A DNA stretch of 28,075 nucleotides. Origin: Chara braunii (lineage: Eukaryota > Streptophyta > Charophyceae > Charales > Characeae). The notes beneath the pieces were generated by a model, which was not told where the DNA came from, searched no databases, and saw only the letters and a program-made list of their open reading frames with translations. Each line of letters starts with the position of its first letter. The first letter of the stretch is position 1. The translations under genes were made by a program, and so were the position numbers. Below are positions 9,886-20,200 of the stretch, piece by piece. Where the stretch lies: assembly GCA_003427395.1 (NCBI GenBank), contig BFEA01000069.1, positions 3,855,947-3,884,021 on the forward strand, in the 5' to 3' direction.

Positions 9886-9980
9886 TGTGAGCTAGTGTGA
9901 TATCATAGTCTGTAAGGATGTATGTGGTTGCTTTCTGTGACCTAGTGTGATATCATATATGGATGTATGTGGTTGCTTTT
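9886..9980 (+). repeat. Direct duplication, about 48 bp
   Basis: Two units share CTAGTGTGATATCATA, then GGATGTATGTGGTTGCTTT. Confidence 0.85.
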
Positions 9981-10324
9981 CTGCTACTAATGAGCCTTGC
10001 TTATGTCTGTTCGCTAGGGAGAATCGACTTAGTGGTAATGTTGGGGACCTCGACCCTCGTCAACTACCCCCGACCACCTCTGATAGCCCACCACCCCAGA
10101 ATGGGTCTACTGACATCGAGAGTAGGACACACCTCTTAATTCGACATTGGTTTCCCTACAAGGCACCCCTGCCCACCAAAGGACTACCACGGTATCAACA
10201 TGCACCCAAACAACCCCTTACCACTCTCCGACCCGAGACAGTAGCATCCATCCCTCGTGAACTCTCCCGTAGGAAAGGCACACGTCCCCACCCAAATCCT
10301 GTTCAGAAGATCATCCCTAGCTGA
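9947..10324 (+). CDS. Unrecognised 125-codon frame, doubtful
   Basis: This frame overlaps the second unit of the 48-bp duplication. Its C-terminal half is proline-, arginine- and threonine-rich (LPRYQHAPKQPL, ELSRRKGTRPHPNP). It has no domain I recognise, no clear splice context and no neighbour that would explain it. It could be a remnant of a transposable element or chance. It is listed only because it is one of the longer frames in 2 kb. Confidence 0.15.
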   Translation: MISYMDVCGCFSATNEPCLCLFARENRLSGNVGDLDPRQLPPTTSDSPPPQNGSTDIESRTHLLIRHWFPYKAPLPTKGLPRYQHAPKQPLTTLRPETVASIPRELSRRKGTRPHPNPVQKIIPS

Positions 10325-10364
10325 TATGACGAACAATATATATAGACATGATGAATGAGCATAG

Positions 10365-10432
10365 TATGGAGTTGAACTCGGGACCTCCAAGTTAAAACAT
10401 CAGAGCTCTACCCACTAAACTATTGAGGTCAT
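10365..10432 (-). mobile_element. tRNA-like SINE head (minus strand)
   Basis: On the minus strand a box A (TAGTTTAGTGGGTAGAGC, near 10423-10406) is followed by GGAGGTCCCGAGTTCAACTC, which holds a good box B (GAGTTCAACTCC). The D-arm pairs, the anticodon arm has a 9-nt loop and the T-stem does not pair, so it is not a functional tRNA. The GGAGGTCCCGRGTTCAA arrangement is typical of plant tRNA-derived SINEs. Its sequence is unrelated to the other SINE family in this window. Confidence 0.6.
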
Positions 10433-10597
10433 TAGTCTGTAAGGGCGCTATGCCAGGCTCGGGGCAAGTACGTGGGGTGCAACCTACACCAACCAATTGT
10501 GCTCGGGGGAAATTGAAGGCCCATCCTCCTTTTAGGTCATCTAGATGGTCTACAGAGCCTCCCTCCCCCCACCCGCTCTCATCATTTCTCCCTGGCG

Positions 10598-11100
10598 CAC
10601 CCCTACTCCCACAATCCTACCTCCGTGTCTAGGACTCAGGACTTTGTCACCCTCCTGTCATCTCAACAGGGTTGACCCGACCACTCAGGATTTTGTCACC
10701 CTCCGGTCATCTCAACGGGGGTGATCCGACCGGACAGTGGTTGTAGGCCCCCCTACCCCCACAATCCTACATCGTGTCTACCACTCAGGATTTTTTCACT
10801 GTCCTGTCATCTTAACGGGGGTGACCCGACTGGACGGTGGTTGTAGGCACCCCTACTCCCACAATCCTACCTCCGTGATTACCACTCAGGACTTTGTCAT
10901 CCCTCCTATCATCCTAACGGGGGTGTCTTGAGTGGTTGTAGGCACCGCTACTCCCACAATCCTACCTCCGTGACTACCACTCAGGACTTTGTCACCCTCC
11001 TGTCATCTCAACAGGGGTGACCCGACCACTCAGGATTTTGTCAACCTCCTATCATCTCAACGGGGGTGACCCGACCGGACAGTGGTTGTGGGCACCTGGG
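10598..11100. repeat. Nested tandem array, roughly 100-bp units
   Basis: Units open with ACTCAGGAYTTTGTCACC (10631, 10684, 10783, 10885, 10979, 11030) and contain TCATCTCAACGGGGGTGACC and GGTTGTAGGCACC, then CCCACAATCCTACCTCCGTG. Some units lack the second half, so a short (about 52 bp) and a long (about 100 bp) form alternate. Frames across it are repeat translations. Confidence 0.9.
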
Positions 11101-11435
11101 CTAAGTGGGAACCTACCCAGCTCACCCCTGATTGAAGCACGGTCGGAAAAGACCACATTTGTGAGCTTGCCGTGTCTAGGCAGACACAATGATGTATTTC
11201 TTCGAAGCATAGACACACACCGATAGCGAACACTCTGACATCTCGGGATATCATCGGAGTGGAAACGACGGCGGTGGGGGAGTAAGTAGTGATGACACAA
11301 GGTCAAGCGAGAAGTTTGGCAGTTAACCCCCCTCAGGATGGCCACGCGACGGGGGTGGAGGCACGATCGGGGAAGCCTAACCGACCAAAGAGTTCACTTG
11401 TTAATCATTACTCTACTCTGTTTTCACACTCCCTG

Positions 11436-11525
11436 CAATTACGGCCAGACCTGGATGCATCTGACAGCAATGACGTCCATAAACAAGTAAAGACGTCCTA
11501 GTGCGAGTATGCACACATACATAGT
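11436..11525 (+). repeat. Left arm of an older foldback element
   Basis: Runs CTGCAATTACGG, AGACCTGGATGCATCTGACA, AATGACGTCCATAAA, GACGTCCTAGTG, ACATACATAG. The same sequence in reverse complement lies at 20822-20915, on the other side of the Harbinger insertion. Confidence 0.75.
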
Positions 11526-11610
11526 GCATCACACAAGTGTGAGTATGCACACATACATAGTGCATCACACAAGTGTGAGTATGCACACACACATAGTGGG
11601 CCACACAAGT
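11501..11610 (+). repeat. 36-bp tandem repeat, about 3 units
   Basis: The unit is GTGTGAGTATGCACACATAC followed by ATAGTGCATCACACAA. The third unit is diverged. Confidence 0.9.
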
Positions 11611-11768
11611 CTCCACGAAGAATGTGAAAACAGAGTAGAGTAGAGTAATGATGACCATGTGGTGGTGGTGGAAACCGGATCCGGGAAGCCTAATCGACTG
11701 AAGACTGCATTTGTTAAGCATTACTCTAATCTGTTTTCACATTCTTTGTCGAGACTTGTGTGACGCAC

Positions 11769-11771
11769 TAT
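11769..11771. repeat. Target site duplication TAT (left)
   Basis: TAT directly abuts the left terminal repeat and is repeated at 20819-20821. A three-base duplication is the PIF/Harbinger rule; TAT differs from the usual TWA. Confidence 0.65.
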
Positions 11772-11791
11772 GGGCCTCGTTAGACACTCCT
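11772..11791 (+). repeat. Harbinger terminal inverted repeat, left
   Basis: GGGCCTCGTTAGACACTCCT. Position 11792 also agrees with the other end. Confidence 0.9.
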
Positions 11792-11806
11792 TACGGTTTC
11801 CTTGAG

Positions 11807-11897
11807 CCACAAGGAAACGTCCTTGTGTTTTTTTAGGGGAATTTGCGGCGTCGTTCCACTCATCCTTGGGGACGTCCCCCAGGATGTTTCCTTGTGG
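11807..11897. promoter_or_regulatory. Left subterminal CCACAAGGA motifs (candidate transposase/SANT sites)
   Basis: CCACAAGGAAA at 11807-11817, TCCTTGTG at 11820-11827 and TTTCCTTGTGG at 11887-11897, in alternating orientation. The same word occurs three times near the right end. Binding is inferred from placement only. Confidence 0.5.
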
Positions 11898-12402
11898 CTT
11901 CCCCGCGGCCATTTTCATACGTAGATTAGCGGTCGCGGGGTCGATCGTCCTTGGTCCAGCTTCTTTTGTCCGTGTGGAGGCGGCGTGGTCCAGCGACGCG
12001 AGGCGGGAAACGGCAGACGGCGGGCGACGCGAAAAGAAATTTAACCCCAAGGGCGTGGGCATTTGAAATTCAAAATTCGAACGACTGCTGCGACGACGAC
12101 GACGACATGTGCCTGGCGGCGCGAGGGTGGCATGCTGCGGAAAGGGGCTCGGCGGCGACGGAGGTTCCGTCCCGAGGCCGTTGCGACTGCGCGGGCAGCG
12201 TGTGGTGCTTCCATCGCCATGGACCTTGCACACGTTGACTGCGCATTGCTCCTCGTTGCCATGTGCAGGACTGTAAGCATAGAAAAGGGGCCGCCTTTCG
12301 ACCGATGTCTTCGACTTCTTCGTCGCGTGCAGAAGTACGACACAGACGGCAGCGGAACAACGGGACCGTTTCCACGTCGCGGCTATGGAGTGCGGCGCAT
12401 AG

Positions 12403-13716
12403 GGTAGACGTGATGTGTTGACTCCTCGTGAGCTGCAGGCCGTGGCGACGGCCGTGTCCACGATCGTTCTTCGATGCCAGCAAGAGAGGGCGCTGGGGCA
12501 ACTGAAGGAGCAGTTGCGCGCGCATAGACGGAGGAAATTGACGCAAGATCCGTGCGATGGGGCCGAATACGTGGCAATGTCGGAGGCTGTTGTTCAGTTG
12601 TGCCACGTGTTGGGTTGCGGAGTGACACCACGTGCGACACCGCGGTGGTGGGTCAAGCGCAGGATAGGAGGCACGTGGGAAGACCTCAGGCAATGCGACG
12701 ACACGACAGATGACTACTTCCGGGATAAGCTTCGAATGTCGTCGCGAGTGTTCCGGGAAATCGCGGAGGCGTGTGCGCCTCATCTTCAGTGGCGGGTGNC
12801 GTTCTACAGGGAGCCTTTGCAGCCGGACCAGATTGTGGCGTACGCGCTGTATAGGTGGGCTTCAGGGGAGACATACGAGAGCAGCACGTGCAACTTCTGG
12901 ATTGGACGAGCTTCTGGCCTGATTGTCGCCCACAACGTTACTATCGTGCTGCTAAGGGTGTTCGGAGAGAAGATCGCGTGGCCGACAGGATTTCGTAAAC
13001 TCGTCGTTCTGCGTGCGTTTGCTGATGAAGGGTTCCCCAACTGCCACGGTTGCATTGATTGTACTCACATCTACGTCAACTAGCCGGCGAACGCTCCGAG
13101 CGAAAACTACTACGACAGGAAGCGCCGTTTCTCCATCGTCGCGCAGGTTGTCGTCGACCTGGACTTGCGTGTGCTGGACGTGCACATGGGATACCCAGGT
13201 AGTTGCCACGACATCAAGGTGCTGCAGTTGTCCAGCCTGTCGCTGCGCGCAGAGGAGGGGTCGTTGTTCCGTGGTCCCCCCGTGACACTGCCGTTCGGTG
13301 TGAAGACGAACGGGTACGTTCTGGCGGACAATGACTACCCCCCTTCCGAATGGATGGTCGTCCCGTATGGAGGCATCAATCAGCACGTCGACGAGGAGCG
13401 GTTTGACAACAAACAGAAGGTGGCGAGGGGAGCGGTGGAGAGGGCGTTCGGCAGGCTAAAGGGCATGTGGCGGCTGTTTCTGCGGACACACAAGACAAAC
13501 CTGGAGACGCTCCCGCAGCAGTTCACCGCCGTGTGCATACTGCACAACATGCTGATCGACGCTGGAATCCCCTTCGACGAGAATCTGCTATGGGAGGTCG
13601 ACGCTAATGGTGTGCGACGACGTGTGGACCTGGGGATCAAAGAGCCCCTCCAGCCTATGTCGATGATGACGTCGACAGACGAAGCGTTGGCGCTGAGGGA
13701 TGCTTTGGCGGAGTGA
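12403..13716 (+). pseudogene. Harbinger (HARBI1-like) DDE transposase, one in-frame stop
   Basis: A DDE-type nuclease that cuts and reinserts the element. The frame is open from 12403 to a TAG at 13081-13083, then continues in the same frame to 13716. Family blocks in order: a helical N-terminal part with YFRDKLRMS; GCIDCTHI, with the first catalytic Asp at 13057-13059; YYDRKRRFSIVAQVV; GYPGSCHDIKVL; LADNDYPPSEW, with the second Asp at 13327-13329; and VERAFGRLKG, with the Glu at 13438-13440, 37 residues further on. CILHNMLID closes the domain. The stop falls five codons after the first Asp box, at a position where the family has a charged or polar residue before P-A. No good ATG lies upstream of the long frame (ATG at 12413 meets TGA at once), so a 5' exon or a lost start is likely. 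One N is at 12799. Confidence 0.9.
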
Positions 13717-13745
13717 TTGAAACACGATTGAGTCGTGTTTCATTC

Positions 13746-14027
13746 GTGGACGGCAGCGCGTGGAAGTGCATTCATTGCAGCAATGGGCGGAGGGCAGATT
13801 CCTTGTTCCGTCCTGCCTTCATTGGGTCGCTATCGTCTGTACCCCGTCGGGGTTGGTGGTTTGCGTGGAGGGTCGTGTTCCCCATGGTGGACAGCAGCGC
13901 GTGGAAGCACGTTCATTGTAGCAATGGCCGGAGGGCAGATTCGTTGTTCCGTCCAGCCTTGATTGGGTTGCTAGCTTCTGTCCTGCGTCGGGGTCGGTAG
14001 TTTGCGTCGAGGGTCGTGTTTGGTTGC
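13746..14027 (+). repeat. 141-bp tandem duplication downstream of the transposase
   Basis: Two units begin GTGGACRGCAGCGCGTGGAA at 13746 and 13887. Both contain AATGGSCGGAGGGCAGATTC and end near GGGTCGTGTT. It starts 30 nt after the transposase stop and is probably 3' untranslated sequence. Confidence 0.9.
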
Positions 14028-15090
14028 CATCGCGATTCGCGGACGTGCGTCGCCGTCCGTTTTCTTGAATTTTGTTATTGTCGTTGAAGTTGTGTAGTGT
14101 GGACACGGCGCACTGCGGGTGTGAAGTGCGCCGATTTGGGCACAGAGGATAGAGCATTGTTGGTCGGGTGGGCCTGAAACTTCTCCCCCACCTTCCTTCG
14201 AATTTGAACTCTCCGCTATGAATTGTTGAACGACATCGCAAATCCCTTTCTAAGTTTGTATTGTCGATTTCCATTACGTGTTGGCGTTGTGTGTGTGCGT
14301 ATTTCATTGCGTTGATATTGTGCGTTGCTATTTCTTTGCGTTGATGCAGTGTGCCATTGCATGTTCACAATATGTTTTGTGGGACATCGCATGTTGTTTG
14401 ATGTGTTGCGTTTTGTCTTCATGCGAGTGTTGGACTGGAACACAAACACATGTTTTATTTGTCATTCGGAGTAAGTGGGGGAGGAAAAAAAAAATAAAAA
14501 CCAAACAAAGCAACGACCGACAATGGCACATGCAAATGAAGATGAGACGTCTGAATGTGCATCCAAGAAGGCAAGGACCGTTCGGTGTGTGATGAGTGAT
14601 TAGTCATGATCTTAAAACTGACGAAATCTCCTTCTGAATTGAAATATAAAAAAAAAGGTGCGCTCCAAGCGCGATCAACTTGTCTCGCCGCAAGCTGCGC
14701 CGACAACAACACAAAAGAACATCGCAGAAACCTACTCCGCTCCTACAATCTGCTTAAGAGAGCGCCGTTTACCGTCGCTTCTCCACCATCGGTAGCCAAA
14801 CACCATCCACATCCACAAGCAACCACGACCGCAATTGCATCAAGCACCCTGCCAGACTTGACGACCGAAAACGTCGGGCGTCTGCAAGCACGAGTGACAC
14901 GGTGTAAAAACACAAACACAAAGGGAGAGGCCATCAACAATCCGTTATCGTAACATGGCGCCACCAAACCTGCGTCTCGGACGCCGCCAAGCGCTCCCCC
15001 CTCTCCACTTCCCTTACCCACGCCGGAACACGCGACCCGTTCCCTGCACGTGTCAGCACCAGCAACACCCTCTCCCACCCAACCTCCCCA
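14028..15090. other. Intergenic between transposase and second coding unit
   Basis: The 3' ends of the convergent plus- and minus-strand units meet here. There are A runs at 14485-14495 and 14650-14657. (TCG)n-like triplets at about 15110-15130 belong to the acidic tail codons of the next unit. No further gene was recognised. Confidence 0.4.
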
Positions 15091-16845
15091 TTACGCGTCC
15101 TCTTTTCCATCGTCGTCGTCGTCGTCCTCCAAGGGGCCCGAACCCAACCAATCCCTCCTCTTCGCGTCCTTTGGCCCCGTTATGGTCGCATCGTGCCCGA
15201 AGACGATGCCGCAGGAAGCCCAGTCGGCGATGTACTTCGGGTAGTCTCCGAATGTGGCGTTCGCCTTCCCTAGTCTCTCCGTGACGGCGTTCGTGGCTCG
15301 GATGACGGACCGTCGATGATCGAAGGCGTGATGCATGGACACGACGAGAGTGGGCTTCACGACCAGCTTCGCGAAGTAAAAGGCTTCGTAGTGGCTGCGC
15401 GGATTGTCTCCCGCCATGCGCATCAACCACATGCAGGCAGCCAACAAAAGCCTGAAGCAATCCGCACTTCTTGACAGACGATCGTGCGAGATGAACCCGC
15501 CGTCGACGATGCCACCCATTTGCACCGCGGCGCGAAATGCATGCGCGATGCATATAACGGTCGCCTCCTGGTGCGCCGCCATGTTGTCGTCCTCCGGCCT
15601 GTCCTCGATGTTCGCGCCCGCAAACCACAATGGCAAGTCCATGTTGAGGTCGATTGTGTGTGCGCAAACGGCCGCGCTAACGATGTTGCTCCACTCCTCG
15701 CCCTACCACATGACGCGGGCAGTGTCCGTCGCCACCGACTCCAGCGCGTACTGGAAAGCGACATTGAATCCTTGGGGGCGGTTCCCGGACTTGAAGACCC
15801 ATCCGTGCAAGACGTGCAGAGCAATATTCTCCGTTGCCATCGCGCGGGCGATCGCCTGCTGCAGTTGTGCGGGATCTGCAATCCTTGTCAGGGTCGTGGA
15901 CGATTTCGACATGACGACGCTCCTGGGCACGGCGGGCGTTTGCAGCCCGTTGGCGATGGCGACGAAGTACTCCCGCGTTTTGGGGACGATGTTGTACAGC
16001 CTTCGCCCCACCCCCGTCGTCCAGAATGCTTTGTCATCCACCCACAGGCGGGCACGCTCGGCCAGATCTCTCGCCATCCCTCCCCTCCGAACCCGGCTTA
16101 GAAGGGGGTCTTCATCCTCCCTTTCACCCTTGTTGTTGCCATGCGTCACCTCCCGCTCCACAACTGGGACCTCCTCTCTCGCCCTCGCCGCAGCAGCAAC
16201 ATTGCCCGAAGACCCCGCGGCTGCACCAGCGATCGCCCCCCCACTCGCCACCAGTGCTTTCTGTTGGGCCCCCTCCCCTCCCCCACGTTCCATGGAGCCC
16301 TCCTCTGCAGCCGTGTTCTGCGGACGCGGCTGGAACGGCGTGGAGGGCAGGCCACCCTGAGGTGGCCTTTCTTCATTCGTGGCGTGTATCCTGACTGCTG
16401 TCGCCGTGGCGCCTTGTATGACATTGCGCTGCTTACGGCTTTCCAACGGCTCGTCGTCCTTACCGCCGACGTCGACGACAACCTCCTTCGCCTTCGGGGT
16501 GTTGTGCGCACGCACTTGTTGCGCCTCCGGAGGGGGCGTCAACAATCTCCTCGCACCGCTCTGATCAGATGAGCGTTGAAGACTGCTTCCTCGAGGCGCC
16601 GGCACGTTGTCCTCTGCTGCTTCCTCCTTCGTCGTGAACACGTCGTCATCTTCCTCTTCGTTGGTTGCCGCCCAACTTCGCCCTCGCTGAAGAGGCAGGC
16701 TTGCTGATGCTTCTTCCGAACGGAGCCTCTTCGCCTTGGGGACATGCCGCCGACCCCTTTCCCGCCCTTGAGTGTCCGCGGGGATGTTTTCCCGCTTCTT
16801 GCCACGGACGCCGCTTTGCGCAGACATGCTTCCCGCCTCCGTCAA
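15091..16845 (-). pseudogene. Unrecognised large Harbinger-encoded protein (third coding unit), one in-frame stop
   Basis: A minus-strand frame of 584 codons, broken once by TAG at 15703-15705 but otherwise in one phase. The first 270 or so residues look disordered: basic clusters near residues 16-18 and 31-42 (GRRHVPKAKRLR, nuclear-localisation-like), acidic runs and an Ala/Gly-rich linker. From about residue 280 the sequence looks folded, with ERARLWVDDKAFW, RRLYNIVPKTREYFVAIANG and, past the stop, LPLWFAGANIEDRPEDDN and HHAFDHRRSVIRATNAVTERL. It ends in an Asp-rich tail (EDDDDDDGKEDA). Composition resembles the neighbouring transposon genes. I recognise no known domain. An accessory protein of the element is the likeliest role. 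Start at 16845 is the first ATG; a second at residue 7 is possible. Confidence 0.75.
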
Positions 16846-17084
16846 TGGCCGTTTGTGGCTACGCCTGCGTTCGCACCGACGACGAACAAGCGCCTTTGCC
16901 GCCCTGGGGAGCTATGCGTCCACGTGTACCGAAGTACTGGGGCGACACTGGCGAGACTGGTTCGCGACGAGAAGAAGACGACACAGACGACAGCGAACCC
17001 CCAAGTGGCGAGAGAGATCCGTGGTGACAAAGACAGAGGGGCCCGCCCTCGCCACACACACTAGCTCTACGTCGACGCGAACGC

Positions 17085-17300
17085 GAGAAGGAGATGAACC
17101 CTGCGGACACTGCTCCACGGCGAGAAGAAGATCTTCGCGACTAAGCGACGCAGGACCTCCGAAGGGGCGATACGGATCCGCGGCGAGAAGGATCTGCGGC
17201 GAGAAGGATCCGCGGCGAGAAGGAGAGCGACAAGATCCACAGCGATGATCGACAACGACATTGAAGAAGTCCCAGACGAGAAGGAGATGAACCCTGCGGA
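17085..17300. repeat. Tandem repeats running into the assembly gap
   Basis: GAGAAGGAGATGAACCCTGC plus GGA occurs at 17085-17107 and again at 17278-17300, 193 bp apart, and the gap begins at the very next base. Between them GGATCYGCGGCGAGAA repeats three times (about 17175-17220). The gap is probably a collapsed tandem array of this unit. Confidence 0.8.
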
Positions 17301-17965
17301 NNNNNNNNNNNNNNNNNNNNNNNNNNNNNNNNNNNNNNNNNNNNNNNNNNNNNNNNNNNNNNNNNNNNNNNNNNNNNNNNNNNNNNNNNNNNNNNNNNNN
17401 NNNNNNNNNNNNNNNNNNNNNNNNNNNNNNNNNNNNNNNNNNNNNNNNNNNNNNNNNNNNNNNNNNNNNNNNNNNNNNNNNNNNNNNNNNNNNNNNNNNN
17501 NNNNNNNNNNNNNNNNNNNNNNNNNNNNNNNNNNNNNNNNNNNNNNNNNNNNNNNNNNNNNNNNNNNNNNNNNNNNNNNNNNNNNNNNNNNNNNNNNNNN
17601 NNNNNNNNNNNNNNNNNNNNNNNNNNNNNNNNNNNNNNNNNNNNNNNNNNNNNNNNNNNNNNNNNNNNNNNNNNNNNNNNNNNNNNNNNNNNNNNNNNNN
17701 NNNNNNNNNNNNNNNNNNNNNNNNNNNNNNNNNNNNNNNNNNNNNNNNNNNNNNNNNNNNNNNNNNNNNNNNNNNNNNNNNNNNNNNNNNNNNNNNNNNN
17801 NNNNNNNNNNNNNNNNNNNNNNNNNNNNNNNNNNNNNNNNNNNNNNNNNNNNNNNNNNNNNNNNNNNNNNNNNNNNNNNNNNNNNNNNNNNNNNNNNNNN
17901 NNNNNNNNNNNNNNNNNNNNNNNNNNNNNNNNNNNNNNNNNNNNNNNNNNNNNNNNNNNNNNNNN
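17301..17965. other. Assembly gap, 665 Ns
   Basis: An unbroken run of N. Frames crossing it are meaningless. Confidence 1.
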
Positions 17966-18172
17966 CCCAAACACCCCCCCGGCGCGCAATTTCCTGGACA
18001 CGAACGGTGACACCCCCGTCCACCTCAATCCTCGAACAACATAACCCCTTCAACAACTGGCCCTCTTGATGTGGAGACCGCAAATGCATCACATACTACT
18101 CTCCTAGAAAACGAAGTGCAACAACTAAAAAAAAAAAAGATTCTAAAAAAGGTACTGCTAAGCATTTGGTGA

Positions 18173-18229
<57 letters not shown>

Positions 18230-18267
18230 ACACACACACATGCACACACACACACACACACACACAA
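18173..18267. repeat. (CA)n microsatellite
   Basis: CA run interrupted by CC at about 18229 and TG at about 18240. It lies just beyond the 3' end of the SANT-like gene, inside the transposon. Confidence 0.95.
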
Positions 18268-18342
18268 GTCGCCATCTTCGCAGGCGCAACGAGTGGAGAG
18301 ACAAGCCACTAAAGCAACAGTGGACATTTTTGGCAGCATTAC

Positions 18343-20200
18343 TCATGATCTCTCGCGGATGGCTTTTGCTATCTCCATAAGGGCGTGGCACATCATTCTG
18401 TTCGCCTCATCCGCCGCAGCATAATGTTTCCTCTGCACTTCCACTTCGCTCTCCAGGATTTCGCACTGACGTAACATCATCGAGCGTTGCCGCTTGCTCG
18501 CACTGTCCATTGTGTTCGCCATGAGCGCACAATGCTTGTCCATGACCTCGGCGACGGCCTCGAAGATTTGTTGCCGCATGTTCTTCCTCTTCCCATAACC
18601 GCCGCCGCTCCCCGCGCTGAATGTGGAGTCTTTCGTCGACCCCTGCTCCTCATTGGCTGCCTCCCCTCCACCCTCAAGGGCCATGGTGTCCCCTCCAGCC
18701 CCCGCGCCTGCCGGCATCTGAACCCCACCGACCGCCCCCGTGTCTGCCAAATTTTTCGGGTGGATCGTGTGATCCCCCTGCGTCATGGCCTCCATTTCGT
18801 CGTACACACTCCGGTCCATGACAAAGTTGAAGCCCTCCGATCGCCTGGCCTTTGAAGCAAGCTTGAAGTAGTCTTTCCCGCCAGAGAGGTTCTCGAACTT
18901 GTGGACCTTCCTTGAATTGCTGCATCAAGTTGTCCCATTTCTTCCCGCAGTCGACGGCCTCCCTCGTTACGCCCATCGACTGCAACCTCGCCCGCATGTC
19001 CTCCCACTTCCACTCCCTCGTTTTCATGCGGGCGAAACTGGTGCCCATGTCGGTGATATACAAATCTTGATCCCTTTTTGCCCTGACGAGTGCGATCGTG
19101 TCTCCGACCGACCAGAAATTTCAGCCGCCCTCGCCATCGCTCCGGCCCGTATCGTCATCCATTTTCTTGCTCCGTCAACTTTTCGTAGCAGGACCCTTCC
19201 TCGCAGTCGCTCCGCCGTTCGTCGCCTTCCTCCCCAGCGGCCTAATGTCTGGCAAATCGTCGGAGTTGCAATCGTTGTCACCGTCAACGTCGTCACACCC
19301 TTCGGCCTCCTCAATTGCAGCTTCGTCCCCTTCGTCCACGTGGAGCCGTTGCACCCCTCTCGTGATTGTCTCTGTTCCACGTTGATACAAGGCCTGCTTG
19401 CACTCTGCCCACAGCTGCCTGCCGTCGCGGTGTTCGTCCGCACCTTCCTCACGCAAATCCTCCGGCCGCTGCCGTCCAGGAGCGCCGGATCCGCTTCGCG
19501 ACGCAGGTGAGAACCACATCCACTCCGGACGTTCACGCGCACCGACTCCTCCGCCGACGGTCAACGTCGACTCATTCCGATTACCACCACCTTCACGAAG
19601 CGATTGAGGCAGACCGCCGTCTCGCGGCCCGCACACACCACCGTGCGTGTTGTCCGCGCAATCCACACTCGGGTGGGGATTGATGATCCGAGTGTGCGTG
19701 GCCGCTGCTCCGCTGCTGCTGGACAACTGGAAGCTGAGATCAACCGCTGCATTGCCGTCGTCGTCGCACAGCCCCTCGTTCAGCAGTGACGTGTAAGACC
19801 ACGGGGTCTCCACCCGCCTGCCGCCGCACGACTACGTTGCCGCCCATTCCTGCGTGGACCCACTTCCCAACGGCAAAGTCGATGACCTGGCGTCTCCCCC
19901 CTCGTCATCCAACGGCGGNAGAGGAATCTCGTGAGAAGGCAGGTGTGCATACAACCTCGGGTCGTACGGCCGCTTCGCCACAGACCCCGCACTGTGTTGC
20001 CGATTGCTCGCTCCGGAGGTTGTGCCTGCCGGTCTGCCGTTGCCCACTCGTCGATCCATCCTGTCGGCTTTCTTCGAAGATCTCCTTCTGCGAGCCACGA
20101 GCGGGACGAGGCCGACGAAACACACGTGGAAGAAGACAACGACGAGAAGCAGCACGGCGACGAGGACCAGCAGAGGCAGCCTGTGCAGCAGGCCGGCCAT
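18343..20200 (-). pseudogene. Myb/SANT-like (trihelix-type) Harbinger accessory DNA-binding protein, stops and a frameshift
   Basis: This is the usual Harbinger partner protein, which binds element DNA and helps bring the transposase to it. The N-terminal 35 residues are strongly hydrophobic (LLVLVAVLLLVVVFF), ending in RRRR. A long low-complexity acidic region follows. The Myb/SANT-like domain starts near codon 361: FWSVGDTIALVRAKRDQDL, TREWKWEDMRARL, CGKKWDNLMQQFK. Then come GGKDYFKLASKARRSEGFNF and a Gln/Arg-rich coiled C-terminus (MLRQCEILESEVEVQRKHY). Reading is interrupted by TAG at 19832-19834, TGA at 19175-19177, TGA at 19121-19123 just before the domain, and a one-base shift near 18896, after which the frame continues to 18343. 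An N is at 19919. Some of these could be spliced out, but the frame resumes so neatly that mutation is the simpler reading. Confidence 0.85.

Larger units (their letters stand above)
11353..11766. repeat. Nested direct and inverted repeats at the Harbinger left flank
   Basis: A block GGGAAGCCTAAYCGAC, TTGTTAA-CATTACTCTA, CTGTTTTCACAYTC occurs directly at 11372-11433 and 11686-11746, and part of it occurs inverted at about 11618-11655. GTTTTCACATTCTTYGTSGA at 11737 is likewise the inverse of 11610-11633, so this DNA can fold into a long hairpin. Confidence 0.7.

Noticed and set aside
12070-12783. 237-codon minus-strand frame and other frames over the transposase
   Set aside because: They overlap the DDE transposase on the opposite strand and have no recognisable content.
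15404-16360. 318-codon plus-strand frame
   Set aside because: It is antisense to the minus-strand third transposon unit, is Ser/Pro/Ala-rich by GC composition and has no domain.
17067-18092. Frames of about 270-350 codons crossing 17301-17965
   Set aside because: They are mostly Ns; the openness is an artefact of the gap.
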